Shown: positions 18,568 through 26,086, counted from the first letter of the stretch. The stretch: DNA of 64,000 nucleotides from Clostridium sp. OF03-18AA (GCF_003478035.1 NZ_QUEP01000007.1:1-64000); one strand, 5' to 3'. Made by a program: numbers and translations. Notes: generated by a model not told the origin, from the sequence alone.

Positions 18568-18867
18568 TCAGTTTCCGGGCGTCCTGCGTACTTCTTTGTG
18601 AAACCAGAACAAATTTCCGGCTCCTTTTTCGATCCCGATACCATAAATTTCCCCTTCCGTCTCAGAGACAGATTCCCCGGAGTGTCCCGCCTCCAGCTCC
18701 GGCACCAGGAAGGTCTTCTCCGCCATCCCGGATCTCGCATACGAGTATGCGAACCAGAGAAGCTCCAGCAGCAAAAGGATCCTTGCAGTCTTTACAGCGG
18801 CTTTTCTTATCTTTTCCCTTCGGTATCCGTGTCTCCACGGATGGTATGGACGATACAGATAGCGGAT
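18568..18867 (-). CDS. Small basic membrane protein, possible AUC start
   Basis: The reading frame encodes up to 99 residues: a basic N-terminus (IRYLYRPYHPWRHGYRREKIRK), a hydrophobic span (ILLLLELLWFAYSYA) and an acidic/glycine-rich tail. There is no ATG, GTG or TTG after the upstream in-frame stop until an internal TTG at 18774, which has no RBS. A strong AAAGGAGGG sits six bases before an ATC codon at 18867, so initiation at AUC is the best fit. I do not recognise the family. It ends just before the purF promoter. Confidence 0.4.
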   Translation of the reverse strand: MRYLYRPYHPWRHGYRREKIRKAAVKTARILLLLELLWFAYSYARSGMAEKTFLVPELEAGHSGESVSETEGEIYGIGIEKGAGNLFWFHKEVRRTPGN

Positions 18868-19025
18868 AGCGTTCCCTCCTTTCAGGATTTTTTAGGGTTC
18901 GTTTTCACAGTTTAACGGTTTCCTATGTAGTTTTTCAATATGCATTCTTATTATATCTTTTTTCCCGCATTTTCTCAACTGAAAAATGGCCCGCAGGATC
19001 ATACTGCGGTATTTCACATTCCTGC

Positions 19026-19161
19026 ACACGGGCGGGAATTTTCCGGCCGGAAAATGCCGCATGATACCGTCGCATTGGTTCCCGACATGCCGGTCCGGAA
19101 TGCAGGGCATCAGCAGAAACATGTTGCAGCACACGGGCATGGGACGCTCGTGTACTGCAAC
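19026..19161. repeat. Family B three-hairpin repeat, diverged copy
   Basis: All three modules of the family B element are recognisable in plus orientation: an 18-bp perfect palindrome ATTTTCCGGCCGGAAAAT (19038-19055), a degenerate centre (GCCGGTCCGGAATGCAGGGC), and a long stem GTTGCAGCACACGGGC (19123-19138) with GCTCGTGTACTGCAAC (19146-19161). It fills most of the 310-bp gap between the small ORF start at 18867 and the lipoprotein stop at 19178. Confidence 0.55.
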
Positions 19162-19177
19162 GGTTTCGCGTTCCCTC

Positions 19178-19513
19178 TTAGTCTGCCCGGGTTGTCTCCC
19201 GCGCGCTGCTCTCCGCTCCCGCCGCGGTGGTCCCCGACATGCCGGTCACATCGTCCGTCAGGTTATTGATGCCGTCTCCCACATCATCTACCATGTCCCT
19301 CAGGACTCCTCCGCTCTCGCCGGCCGTCTGGGACGGGGCGTTCGTACTCTGGTTCGTTCCATCGGTCCGGCTCTCCATGGTCGTTCCCGCTCCGGCGCTT
19401 CCCGTATCCGGAGCCGTGGTCATATTATTTCCGTTCTTTCTTCCGCATGCTGTCATGACGGTCACGGTCATCACAAGAAGCACACATACTCTGATCCATC
19501 TGATTTTTCCCAT
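19178..19513 (-). CDS. Small low-complexity lipoprotein
   Basis: A 111-residue predicted lipoprotein: hydrophobic signal then lipobox VMTAC with the lipidated Cys at 23. The mature part is rich in T, S, G, A and N, with a short amphipathic stretch (VLRDMVDDVGDGINNLTDDV). The start at 19513 follows AAAGGAG by ten bases; an in-frame TTG at 19522 is closer to the site but less likely. Its function is unknown. It precedes repeat copy 19026-19161. Confidence 0.7.
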   Translation of the reverse strand: MGKIRWIRVCVLLVMTVTVMTACGRKNGNNMTTAPDTGSAGAGTTMESRTDGTNQSTNAPSQTAGESGGVLRDMVDDVGDGINNLTDDVTGMSGTTAAGAESSARETTRAD

Positions 19514-19583
19514 AAAAAACAATCTCCTTTCTACGGCTATTATGTGCCATAGAAAGGAGAAGTATTTTGGAAAAAAATGGATA

Positions 19584-20336
19584 TCAACCGATCACGTCGG
19601 ACATATCATAAAGTCCTGCCGGTTTTCCTGCGAGGAATTTCGCAGCCTCCACAGCGCCCTTTGCGAAGATCTCGCGGGAGTAAGCGGTGTGTGTGAAGGT
19701 GATGACTTCATCGCGGCCTGCGAACATGATATCATGCTCGCCGACGATGGTGCCGCCGCGCATAGCCTGGATCCCGATCTCCTTCGGATCTCTTGCGACA
19801 CGCTCGGAGGAACGGTCATATTTATAGTGGTAGGTATTGTCAAGACTCTCATTGATAGCGTCTGCAAGAGCGATGGCTGTTCCGCTCGGCGCGTCGATCT
19901 TACGGTTGTGGTGCTTCTCCAGGATCTCGATATCAAATCCTGCTGCCGCAAGGACCGGGGCAACCTCTTTTAATGTCTTCATGAGAAGATTGATCCCGAT
20001 GGACATATTTGCAGAGCGAAGGACTGCGTCCACTTTGCTCGCCTCTTTTACATGGTTTAACTGATCCTCAGAAAGTCCTGTGGTACATAAAACGACCGGA
20101 ACCTTCTTCTCCTCACAGTAATCCAGGAGTCCGTCAACCGCTTTCGCTGTGGAGAAGTCGATGATGACATCGGCCTCCGGGCACTCAGCGAGAGATTTGA
20201 ATACCGGATATCCTGCGTAAGTTTCTGTGTTCATATCCACGCCTGCGACGATCTCGATCGCGTCATCCTTTGAGATAATATCCGTGATCACATGTCCCAT
20301 CACACCGTGGCATCCATTCATAATTGCTCTGATCAT
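19584..20336 (-). CDS. dapB: 4-hydroxy-tetrahydrodipicolinate reductase
   Basis: DapB reduces the DapA product with NAD(P)H in the lysine/diaminopimelate pathway. It is 250 residues. The dinucleotide motif GCHGVMGH is at the N-terminus and the family signature EKHHNRKIDAPSGTA is at about residue 150. The start at 20336 (MIRAIMNGCHG) has GAGGAG six bases before it; longer in-frame starts are rejected. It follows dapA by 78 bases on the same strand and should be controlled by the lysine riboswitch upstream of dapA. Confidence 0.97.
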   Translation of the reverse strand: MIRAIMNGCHGVMGHVITDIISKDDAIEIVAGVDMNTETYAGYPVFKSLAECPEADVIIDFSTAKAVDGLLDYCEEKKVPVVLCTTGLSEDQLNHVKEASKVDAVLRSANMSIGINLLMKTLKEVAPVLAAAGFDIEILEKHHNRKIDAPSGTAIALADAINESLDNTYHYKYDRSSERVARDPKEIGIQAMRGGTIVGEHDIMFAGRDEVITFTHTAYSREIFAKGAVEAAKFLAGKPAGLYDMSDVIG

Positions 20337-20414
20337 TGTTTTCTCCTCATCTGAAACCGACCGGCAGTGCGCCGCCATGCTGCAGCTCCGCCGCGGCTTT
20401 TTTCCTATCGTTTC

Positions 20415-21299
20415 CTACAGGATACCGAAATCCTGCATTGCCTTCTTTAATACTTCCTGGTGCTGCGGCTCCATCACTGTAAGCGGAAGTCTCGGCTCGC
20501 CGACATTCTTACCCATTAAGTTTAACGCTGCCTTTACCGGGATCGGGTTTACCTCAGAGAACAGAGCTTCGATCAGCGGAAGAGCCTTTAACTGGATTCG
20601 TCTGCTGGCTTCCACATTGCCTTTGAAGAATTCTGCACACATATCGTGGGTCTGCTTCGGAGCAACGTTGGAGAGAACGGAGATCACGCCCTTTGCGCCG
20701 AGTGCCAGCATCGGAACAACCTGGTCATCATTTCCGGAATATACATCCACATATCCGCCGGAGAGCTGGAGGATCTTCGCAACTGCGGAGAAGTTTCCGC
20801 TCGCTTCCTTGACTCCGACGATATTCTCGACATTCTTGCAGAGATCAACGATGGTCTCCGGAGCGATGTTGACGCCGGTACGGCTCGGTACGTTATAGAG
20901 GATCGCCGGGATCTTGATGGAGTTTGCGATCTTTGTGAAATGTGCCTTTAAGCCATTCTGTGTCGCTTTATTGTAGTACGGGGAGACTAACAGGACACCG
21001 TCCGCACCAGCTTCCTCAGCCTCAACGGAAAGTTCAACCGCTGTCTGCGTACAATTGGATCCTGTTCCGGCAACGACCGGAATCCTTCCGTTTACGACTT
21101 CGCATACGAAACGGATCACCTGGATGTGCTCCTCCTCGGATGTTGTCGCGGACTCGCCTGTGGTTCCCATCGCTACGATACAATCAGTTCCGCCTGCGAT
21201 CTGTTCCTCGATCAGGCTTTCCAGTACCTCATAATTTACTGATCCATTTTCCTTAAATGGCGTTACAAGTGCTACGCCGGCTCCTTCAAAAATAGCCAT
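20415..21299 (-). CDS. dapA: 4-hydroxy-tetrahydrodipicolinate synthase
   Basis: DapA condenses pyruvate with aspartate semialdehyde, the first dedicated step to diaminopimelate and lysine. It is 294 residues. It shows the GTTGES motif, the ILYNVPSRTGVN motif with the catalytic Tyr, and the Schiff-base Lys in GVKEASGN. The RBS is AAGAGGAGG. A lysine riboswitch with terminator directly precedes the gene; dapB follows, so both are likely shut off by lysine. Confidence 0.97.
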   Translation of the reverse strand: MAIFEGAGVALVTPFKENGSVNYEVLESLIEEQIAGGTDCIVAMGTTGESATTSEEEHIQVIRFVCEVVNGRIPVVAGTGSNCTQTAVELSVEAEEAGADGVLLVSPYYNKATQNGLKAHFTKIANSIKIPAILYNVPSRTGVNIAPETIVDLCKNVENIVGVKEASGNFSAVAKILQLSGGYVDVYSGNDDQVVPMLALGAKGVISVLSNVAPKQTHDMCAEFFKGNVEASRRIQLKALPLIEALFSEVNPIPVKAALNLMGKNVGEPRLPLTVMEPQHQEVLKKAMQDFGIL

Positions 21300-21330
21300 A
21301 CTGCGTCCTCCTCTTTATTATGTAAAATAT

Positions 21331-21376
21331 CATGTCAAAAGAAAAGGAGCTGAGATCAAATAAGATGTCAGCTCCC
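21331..21376 (-). terminator. Rho-independent terminator of the lysine riboswitch
   Basis: On the minus strand the stem GGGAGCTGA/TCAGCTCC (arms 21368-21376 and 21346-21353) is followed by TTTTCTTTT. It lies between the riboswitch aptamer and dapA, as expected for attenuation. Confidence 0.85.
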
Positions 21377-21565
21377 GGATCTTCCAGATTAAGCAGCCCT
21401 CCATCTTTTTCTAAAGATGACAGTCATACGATTCTTCACCGCATGCCCAGAAACGGGAACCCTAGGGACTTATTTTCCTGTCTCTTCGGCGCCCTCCCCT
21501 TTTCTCCGGCAGCCATTTCCCTCTATCTGCCGGTCTACTCTTGTCAGGCGCGACCTCTACTTATC
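21377..21565 (-). promoter_or_regulatory. Lysine riboswitch (L box)
   Basis: Read on the minus strand, the region contains L-box landmarks in order: GTAGAGGTCGCGCC, an AGAGTAGA segment, AGGGCGCCGAAGAGA, and the downstream ATGGAGGGCTGCTT segment, with a variable stem between. It is directly followed by an intrinsic terminator and then dapA. Lysine binding should favour the terminator and reduce dapA-dapB expression. Assignment is from recalled consensus elements, not a covariance model. Confidence 0.85.
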
Positions 21566-21569
21566 ATTT

Positions 21570-21598
21570 ATGGTATCATCATTCCTGATGATTGTCAA
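21570..21598 (-). promoter_or_regulatory. Promoter of the dapA leader
   Basis: TTGACA (21593-21598), a 17-base spacer and TACCAT (21570-21575) on the minus strand place transcription start at about 21563, at the 5' edge of the L box. The promoter overlaps the 3' end of the upstream CobO-like gene. Confidence 0.7.
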
Positions 21599-22118
21599 TG
21601 TCTATGTTTTCTGCCTGTGAAATCCGTGAATTCTTTCCTGTGGAAACTACAGAAATTTCATCCGCATACTTCTCGATTCCCTCCGGACACACACGCCCGG
21701 TCATGACCAGATCGGTCTCCTCATCTCTTGCCTCAAGGAAACTCTGGAATTCTTCGGCTGAGATGATCCCCTGGTCCACGATCCCAAGGATCTCATCCAA
21801 GATCAGAACGTCACACTCCCCCGTTGTCATTACCTTTTTCGCGAAATTGAAGCCGTTTCGCAGATTCATCAGTTCCTCGTGCTTCTGCTCCTCCGGAAGG
21901 TCCTCAAACCGTTCCTTTGAATGTTCGAAGCAGAAAAATTTCAGATCCGGCTCCAGACGTTTTAAAACGTCCGCCGCTTCCTCTCCGATCATTCCTTTCA
22001 GGAACTGTACCATAATGACCCTTTTTCCGCGGAAAACTCCCATCATTGCGTATCCAAGCGCCGATGCGGACTTTCCGTTACCCGCTCCGCAGATCACACG
22101 GACTCTGCCACTTGCCAT
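21579..22118 (-). CDS. cobO: CobO/BtuR-like cob(I)alamin adenosyltransferase
   Basis: The 179-residue protein resembles the CobO/CobA/BtuR corrinoid adenosyltransferases, which transfer adenosyl from ATP to Co(I) corrinoids. A P-loop (GAGNGKS) is at residues 10-16, later ILDEILGIVDQG matches the Walker B-like region, and VMTGRVCPEGIEKYAD is a family motif. The P-loop differs from the usual GxGKGKTT. No other cobalamin gene or cobalamin riboswitch is nearby, so it may be a salvage enzyme or a paralogue. The second of two close ATGs (22118) has the better-spaced GAGGG. Confidence 0.75.
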   Translation of the reverse strand: MASGRVRVICGAGNGKSASALGYAMMGVFRGKRVIMVQFLKGMIGEEAADVLKRLEPDLKFFCFEHSKERFEDLPEEQKHEELMNLRNGFNFAKKVMTTGECDVLILDEILGIVDQGIISAEEFQSFLEARDEETDLVMTGRVCPEGIEKYADEISVVSTGKNSRISQAENIDIDNHQE

Positions 22119-22246
22119 GATCATTCCCTCTCTTTGTGTATACCATTCGCTGAAGCTTTTCAGGGCTTCTGCTATGCTATATTATCACACCTTACTTCCG
22201 TTTGCAAGAGATTTGCCTGTATGCCGGCGGGATCCGGACGGCAGTA

Positions 22247-22288
22247 TGCTGCAGTACACGGACACTCCATACCCGTGCACTGCAGCAG
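22247..22288. repeat. Family B partial copy: third hairpin only
   Basis: Arms TGCTGCAGTACACGG (22247-22261) and CCGTGCACTGCAGCA (22273-22287) pair with one mismatch. The loop and arms match the third hairpin of the family B copy at 27235 in inverse orientation (shared CAGTACACGG-CACTCCAT core). It lies in the 176-bp gap downstream of ssb, with its edge close to the ssb stop. Confidence 0.5.
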
Positions 22289-22294
22289 GATCTT

Positions 22295-22933
22295 CTACAC
22301 TTCTGCGTGTTCCGCGCATTCCAGTTTGCTCACGGATACCTCGTACGCCACGCGTTTCTCGCACTCTGTCTCACTGACTTTTTTTGTGTACTCCCTGCTC
22401 TGGACACGCCCCCAGATCAGGATCCTTGTTCCGACACCGAATCCGGATGCATATCTCGCGTTCCTGCCCCAGGCGATGCACGGGATATAGTCAGATTTTC
22501 CGTACGGCCGGTTCACTGCCACGAGAAGATCCGCGATCTCTCTTCCGAGCGGGGTCTTCCGGTAGACCGGCTCCTTGCATATGTACCCGTCCAGGAAGAT
22601 CTGGTTCGTCTTCGTATAATCCGTGAACTCCTCCATGAAACGGACTTCTCTGACAAACACAGACAGGACCAGACGGTTTTTCGTCCCCTCATGGCGGTTG
22701 TAGGAGCGGAACTGTCCGGAAGCTTCCATTGTACAGCCCCGGTAATCTTTCGTCACATCGATCAGACGTTCTGATATCATAAGCGGGATCGTGTCCGCCT
22801 GCTCACTCAAACGATTTACGAGAAGATCCACCAGATAGAATCCTTCCCCGAACACTGCATGACTGAATGTGAATCCTGAAACGATCGTTCCGATTACGGT
22901 TACTTTGTTGTTCTCCATTCCTTTTTCTGTCAT
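22295..22933 (-). CDS. Single-stranded DNA-binding protein (accessory type)
   Basis: A 212-residue protein with an OB-fold of the SSB family: NNKVTVIGTIVSGFTF opens the first fold, and a second half (NQIFLDGYICKEPVYRKTPLGREIADLLVAVNR...SDYIPCIAWGRNARYA) reads as a typical SSB core. The length and apparent duplication differ from the essential 140-170 residue SSB with an acidic tip, which is missing here. It is probably a secondary SSB. The RBS is AAGGAG eight bases upstream of the ATG at 22933. Confidence 0.75.
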   Translation of the reverse strand: MTEKGMENNKVTVIGTIVSGFTFSHAVFGEGFYLVDLLVNRLSEQADTIPLMISERLIDVTKDYRGCTMEASGQFRSYNRHEGTKNRLVLSVFVREVRFMEEFTDYTKTNQIFLDGYICKEPVYRKTPLGREIADLLVAVNRPYGKSDYIPCIAWGRNARYASGFGVGTRILIWGRVQSREYTKKVSETECEKRVAYEVSVSKLECAEHAEV

Positions 22934-23416
22934 AGTATTTTCTCCTTTTTGATTGTTTTTTCCGCTATACAGCTTTTACCGTATATTTGTATGTAATCAG
23001 AACGTATTTCAGAACCGTTTTGTGTCCGTTTTTTCCCTGTTTTTGTCGACAATGCTCCTTTTGTTTTTCCGGTTTCTGACAGGATCCCCCCATTTTTACC
23101 ATATGCAGGCAGAATTATTACTTTTCGCGGATAAGAATTTTCCGAGCTGAAAATCCCGGACAATGCAGTTACGACAGCAGATTTTCCCTGGAACTCTTCA
23201 CGGGACCTCTTCATTTTTGCCTGTACTTGTTATTTTTTTCTGTTCATGTTAATATTTTATAAAGATCGTCGTAACTGTTCAGTACCCTCACCGTTACGGG
23301 CAAAAATCCATTCCGGATCGGCTCCGCCGATGGGATTTCTGCCTTCCACTCTATGAATATATGAAAGGACAACAGCCCTGGGATCCCTGGGCTGTTGTGA
23401 AAAGGAAAAGACTTTT
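22934..23416. other. 483-bp intergenic region with repeat remnants
   Basis: This gap between ssb and the YihY gene has no ORF I trust. It contains a weak family B module (about 23119-23172), the family A partial copy (23271-23355) and a hairpin ACAACAGCCC/GGGCTGTTGT (23371-23400) just before the YihY ribosome site. A 94-codon frame on the minus strand overlaps the ssb start but lacks an RBS. Confidence 0.6.
23271..23355. repeat. Family A partial copy
   Basis: From GTAACTGTTCAGTA (23271-23284) for 85 bases, this matches the left two thirds of the 11872-12004 element with few substitutions, including the ATCGGC-CCGAT hairpin. The right terminal repeat is absent, so it looks truncated. Confidence 0.7.
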
Positions 23417-24286
23417 ATGATCCACCTGCTTCTCTTCGGACGACAGGTCTATTTGAAATATTCTGCGGACGAAATGTCCGTATATGCCGCACAGGCATCA
23501 TTTTTCATCATAATGGCGGCATTCCCGTTTTTCATGGTCCTCCTGGCCCTGATCCAGGTCGCTCCTATGATCCACGAAGCGGACCTTCTCCGCTTTCTGC
23601 TCCCGGCGATCCCGGACCGCTTTCGCGGACTCTTGATCTACCTTCTGGACAGTCTGCGCTCCGACTCCCCGGCAGCCCTGATCTCCGTGACTGCGCTAGC
23701 CGCCATCTGGTCCGCATCAAAGGGGATGCTCGGGATCGAAAAGGGCTTAAACCGGGTATTCGGAGTCACGTCCCCGCGGAATTATATTCTCCGCAGGGCA
23801 CTCTGCAGCGTTTACACGCTCTGTTTTTCCCTGATGTGCGTGGCAAGTCTCGCGCTCCTCGTCTTCGGAAACTTCCTTCAGGGAATGCTCTTAAAATGGA
23901 TCCCTGCCCTGGTGTACCTCTCGGGAACGATCTCCCTGTGCCGCGGTCTTGTCATGTTTTTCATGCTGACGATCTTTTTTATTGCGCTTTACACTGCGCT
24001 TCCGCACCGCAGGCTTTCAATCCCCGGACAGATCCCCGGTGCAATGTTCTCCGCCGCAGGCTGGGCACTCACTTCCCTGGCATTCTCTGTCTACTTCCGG
24101 TATTTCGGCTCATACGCTGTCACCTACGGAAGTCTGACCGCCGTGATCCTTTTTATGCTGTGGCTCTATGCCTCCATCTGCATTCTGTTTGTGGGGGCGG
24201 AGATCAACTGGTTTCTGCTGTTTTACAGGGAAAGGATCCAAATTTCACAGAAGAAAACTGCCTCGGATCCTACTACAAAGATTTGA
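23417..24286 (+). CDS. YihY/BrkB-family inner membrane protein
   Basis: A 289-residue membrane protein with about six hydrophobic spans and the family core: YAAQASFFIIMAAFPFFMVLLALIQ near residue 25-50, the WSASKGMLGIEKGLNRVFG segment near 100, and GSYAVTYGSLTAVILFMLWLYASICILFVGAEINW near the C-terminus. Proteins of this family were once called ribonuclease BN; their true function is still unclear. The RBS is AAAGGA. It is a single plus-strand gene convergent with the amidohydrolase. Confidence 0.9.
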   Translation: MIHLLLFGRQVYLKYSADEMSVYAAQASFFIIMAAFPFFMVLLALIQVAPMIHEADLLRFLLPAIPDRFRGLLIYLLDSLRSDSPAALISVTALAAIWSASKGMLGIEKGLNRVFGVTSPRNYILRRALCSVYTLCFSLMCVASLALLVFGNFLQGMLLKWIPALVYLSGTISLCRGLVMFFMLTIFFIALYTALPHRRLSIPGQIPGAMFSAAGWALTSLAFSVYFRYFGSYAVTYGSLTAVILFMLWLYASICILFVGAEINWFLLFYRERIQISQKKTASDPTTKI

Positions 24287-24290
24287 GTTT

Positions 24291-24306
24291 CAGACCGGCC
24301 GGTCTG
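24291..24306. other. Perfect 16-bp palindrome between convergent genes
   Basis: CAGACCGGCCGGTCTG lies five bases past the YihY stop and 12 bases before the amidohydrolase stop. There is no T-run, so classic termination is uncertain. Confidence 0.6.
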
Positions 24307-24317
24307 CGGAGCAATTC

Positions 24318-25124
24318 TTAAAATCCGTAGATCCTCTTTGCATTCTCGTAAAAGACTTTCTCCCACTCTTTCTCCGGGATCAGCCATTTTACGACCTCGA
24401 TGTAATCTCCGTAATTGGCTAACGGCCAGTCGGTTCCAAACATGAACTTCTCATACTGGCTGCAATAGGAGATCCAGGTCTTCAGCGTGTCAAAATATCC
24501 TCTCTGCTGTTCTAAAAGCTTTGGAAAATCGATCTTTCCCTCCAGAAGTCCGGAGAGATCCGTCATCACATTCTCATTTTTCTCCACGACAGCCGCCGCA
24601 TCCATGAGCCACGGATTTCCGAAATGGCACATCACGAACGTCACATCCGGATGGCGGACTGCTGCCTCATCCAGGGTCAGCGGGTGGCTGTACTTTAAGT
24701 AAGCGCGGGAACCGGCCGTCTGCCCCATGTGGATCGCAACCGGCTTATTATATGCCTTTGCAAGCTCATAGACCGGCTCATACACTTCATCCGTCACATA
24801 CGCTTTATTGTAGCCGGGATACAGCTTAATCCCGACGCAGTCCTCCCGCTTTAAGTTTGCCTCCACCTGGTCCAGACTCTTCTTTTTATCCTGACTCACC
24901 AGAAAATCCCGGTCGAGTCCGACACAGTATTTCAGAAAATCCGGGTAGGAATGTGCCGCCGGATCAACGCCGCGGTTTCCCATAACGACACCGCCGACGA
25001 TCCCGTATTTCTGATAGACTGCCCTTAAATCTTCTTCTGTATTTTTATGTTCCGCCCGCACCGCGATCTCCTGAAAATAAGGATTCTCCGGCACAAAGTG
25101 AAGATGTGCATCAATAATTTTCAT
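24318..25124 (-). CDS. Amidohydrolase-superfamily TIM-barrel metal hydrolase
   Basis: A 268-residue protein of the amidohydrolase 2 type. It shows the N-terminal metal motif DAHLHF (residues 5-10), HMGQTAG, the VMCHFGNPWL motif and FGTDWPLANYGDY near the C-terminus with the metal-binding Asp. Family members hydrolyse or decarboxylate small cyclic compounds; the substrate is unknown. The start at 25124 has AAGGAG seven bases before it; a 48-codon upstream extension is excluded. Confidence 0.8.
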   Translation of the reverse strand: MKIIDAHLHFVPENPYFQEIAVRAEHKNTEEDLRAVYQKYGIVGGVVMGNRGVDPAAHSYPDFLKYCVGLDRDFLVSQDKKKSLDQVEANLKREDCVGIKLYPGYNKAYVTDEVYEPVYELAKAYNKPVAIHMGQTAGSRAYLKYSHPLTLDEAAVRHPDVTFVMCHFGNPWLMDAAAVVEKNENVMTDLSGLLEGKIDFPKLLEQQRGYFDTLKTWISYCSQYEKFMFGTDWPLANYGDYIEVVKWLIPEKEWEKVFYENAKRIYGF

Positions 25125-25194
25125 ATTCTCGCTCCTTATGTCTTTCCCTGTACTGTTTTGCCGCACTTGCTGCTTTCCGGTCTTCATATACAGC

Positions 25195-25219
25195 AAAAAC
25201 CTCTGTTTCCAGAGGTTTT
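25195..25219 (-). terminator. Terminator after the Nudix gene
   Basis: A perfect 10-bp stem AAAACCTCTG/CAGAGGTTTT with a 4-base loop is followed on the minus strand by TTTTTGC. It lies 70 bases past the Nudix stop. Confidence 0.65.
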
Positions 25220-25232
25220 GCCGGTTGCTTTT

Positions 25233-25289
25233 CACGGTCAGGAATCTTCCTGACCGAAAATTCTGCATGACACAGTTGTGATCCCGGGA
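25233..25289. repeat. Family B partial copy: first module
   Basis: The 57 bases from CACGGTCAGGAAT to ATCCCGGGA align with the first module of family B (hairpin plus the GATACAGTTGTGACCGCGGA-like tail) at most positions. It abuts the Nudix stop codon at 25290. Confidence 0.6.
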
Positions 25290-25742
25290 TCAGAAATATT
25301 TCTTGCTGCCCCAGAGATTACATCTTTTCAGATCCAGATATTCGTGGTAGGCTTTCTCCAGGATCTGCTTCTCATTTGAGAATTTCAGAAGGTGGTACGC
25401 CTCATAATATTTATAATATCCGGAGTCTACGAAGTACTCTTCGCGCTGTGGTTTACTGTAATAACTGTCCGCCATCATCAGATACCAATGGACTTCCTTG
25501 TCGACGGTATCCTGCGGCGTGTTAAATGAATACTGGCTCTTTCCGATGTACTTGATGATCTGGGCCTGAACCCCGGTCTCCTCTTTCACCTCTCTGAGAG
25601 CCGTTTCTTTAAACTCTTCTCCTGCTTCCACAGTTCCTTTCGGCAAAACCCATCCTTCATACTTATTTCTGTAGTTCTTATAGAGGACCAGGATCTTGCC
25701 CCGAAATATAACCACACCGCCACAGCTCGTTGCTTCTATCAT
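25290..25742 (-). CDS. Nudix hydrolase
   Basis: A 150-residue Nudix protein with a perfect box GTVEAGEEFKETALREVKEETGV (GX5EX7REUXEEXGU) at about residues 40-62. Nudix enzymes cleave nucleoside diphosphates linked to another group; the substrate (dinucleotide polyphosphate, capped RNA or other) is not predictable. The start at 25742 is set by AGGAGG eight bases upstream. It lies downstream of galE and before the amidohydrolase on the same strand, but a terminator-like hairpin separates it from the latter. Confidence 0.9.
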   Translation of the reverse strand: MIEATSCGGVVIFRGKILVLYKNYRNKYEGWVLPKGTVEAGEEFKETALREVKEETGVQAQIIKYIGKSQYSFNTPQDTVDKEVHWYLMMADSYYSKPQREEYFVDSGYYKYYEAYHLLKFSNEKQILEKAYHEYLDLKRCNLWGSKKYF

Positions 25743-25868
25743 CGCAATTTCCTCCTGACAGGCATTCAAGGGACTCCGCTAAAAGCAGATTCCGCAGGTG
25801 TGTTTTTAACTGTGTTTAGTATACTTCTTTTTATCCGTGTTTGCAACCACGTTTTCTCTGACCCTGAC

Positions 25869-25975
25869 ACCAGGAGGCATGTGCCAAGGTACATTCGGGC
25901 GTCTCGCGCGGTCGCCTGCGACAACCTTCCTCTTCGCGCGAGTACTCATCTTAGGGAGGCAGTGCCCTTTTTTAA
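25869..25975. repeat. Family C GC-rich intergenic repeat, copy 1
   Basis: The segment from about 25875 (ATGTGCCAAGGTACATTCGGGCGTCTCGCGC) shares 27 of about 31 bases with 50318-50348. Here it continues into a hairpin CTCGCGCG/CGCGCGAG (about 25902-25943) with inner stem GTCGC/GCGAC. There is no credible ORF. Together with the galE terminator this fills the 344-bp gap between the Nudix gene and galE. Confidence 0.5.
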
Positions 25976-26006
25976 CAGGAAGTTCCATCGGTATTTCCTG
26001 TTAAAA

Positions 26007-26048
26007 AGAAAACTCCGGCAGGAATATCGACATTCCGCCGGAGTTTTC
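26007..26048. terminator. Terminator of galE
   Basis: AAAACTCCGGC and GCCGGAGTTTT form a stem 40 bases past the galE stop, with T-rich flank on the minus side. A second AT-rich hairpin TTAACAGGAA/TTCCTGTTAA (25972-26004) follows. Confidence 0.75.
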
Positions 26049-26086
26049 ACATCCGTGACCATTTTCAGGTCGCCTGTTGTTTTCTT

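Noticed and set aside
22930..23214. A 94-codon minus-strand frame overlapping the ssb start by four bases
   Set aside because: No ribosome binding site before its ATG, low-complexity K/G/S-rich translation, and it runs through a repeat-like segment. The overlap is probably chance.
25806..25988. A 60-codon minus-strand frame over family C
   Set aside because: Arginine-rich translation with no RBS; it reflects the GC-rich repeat.
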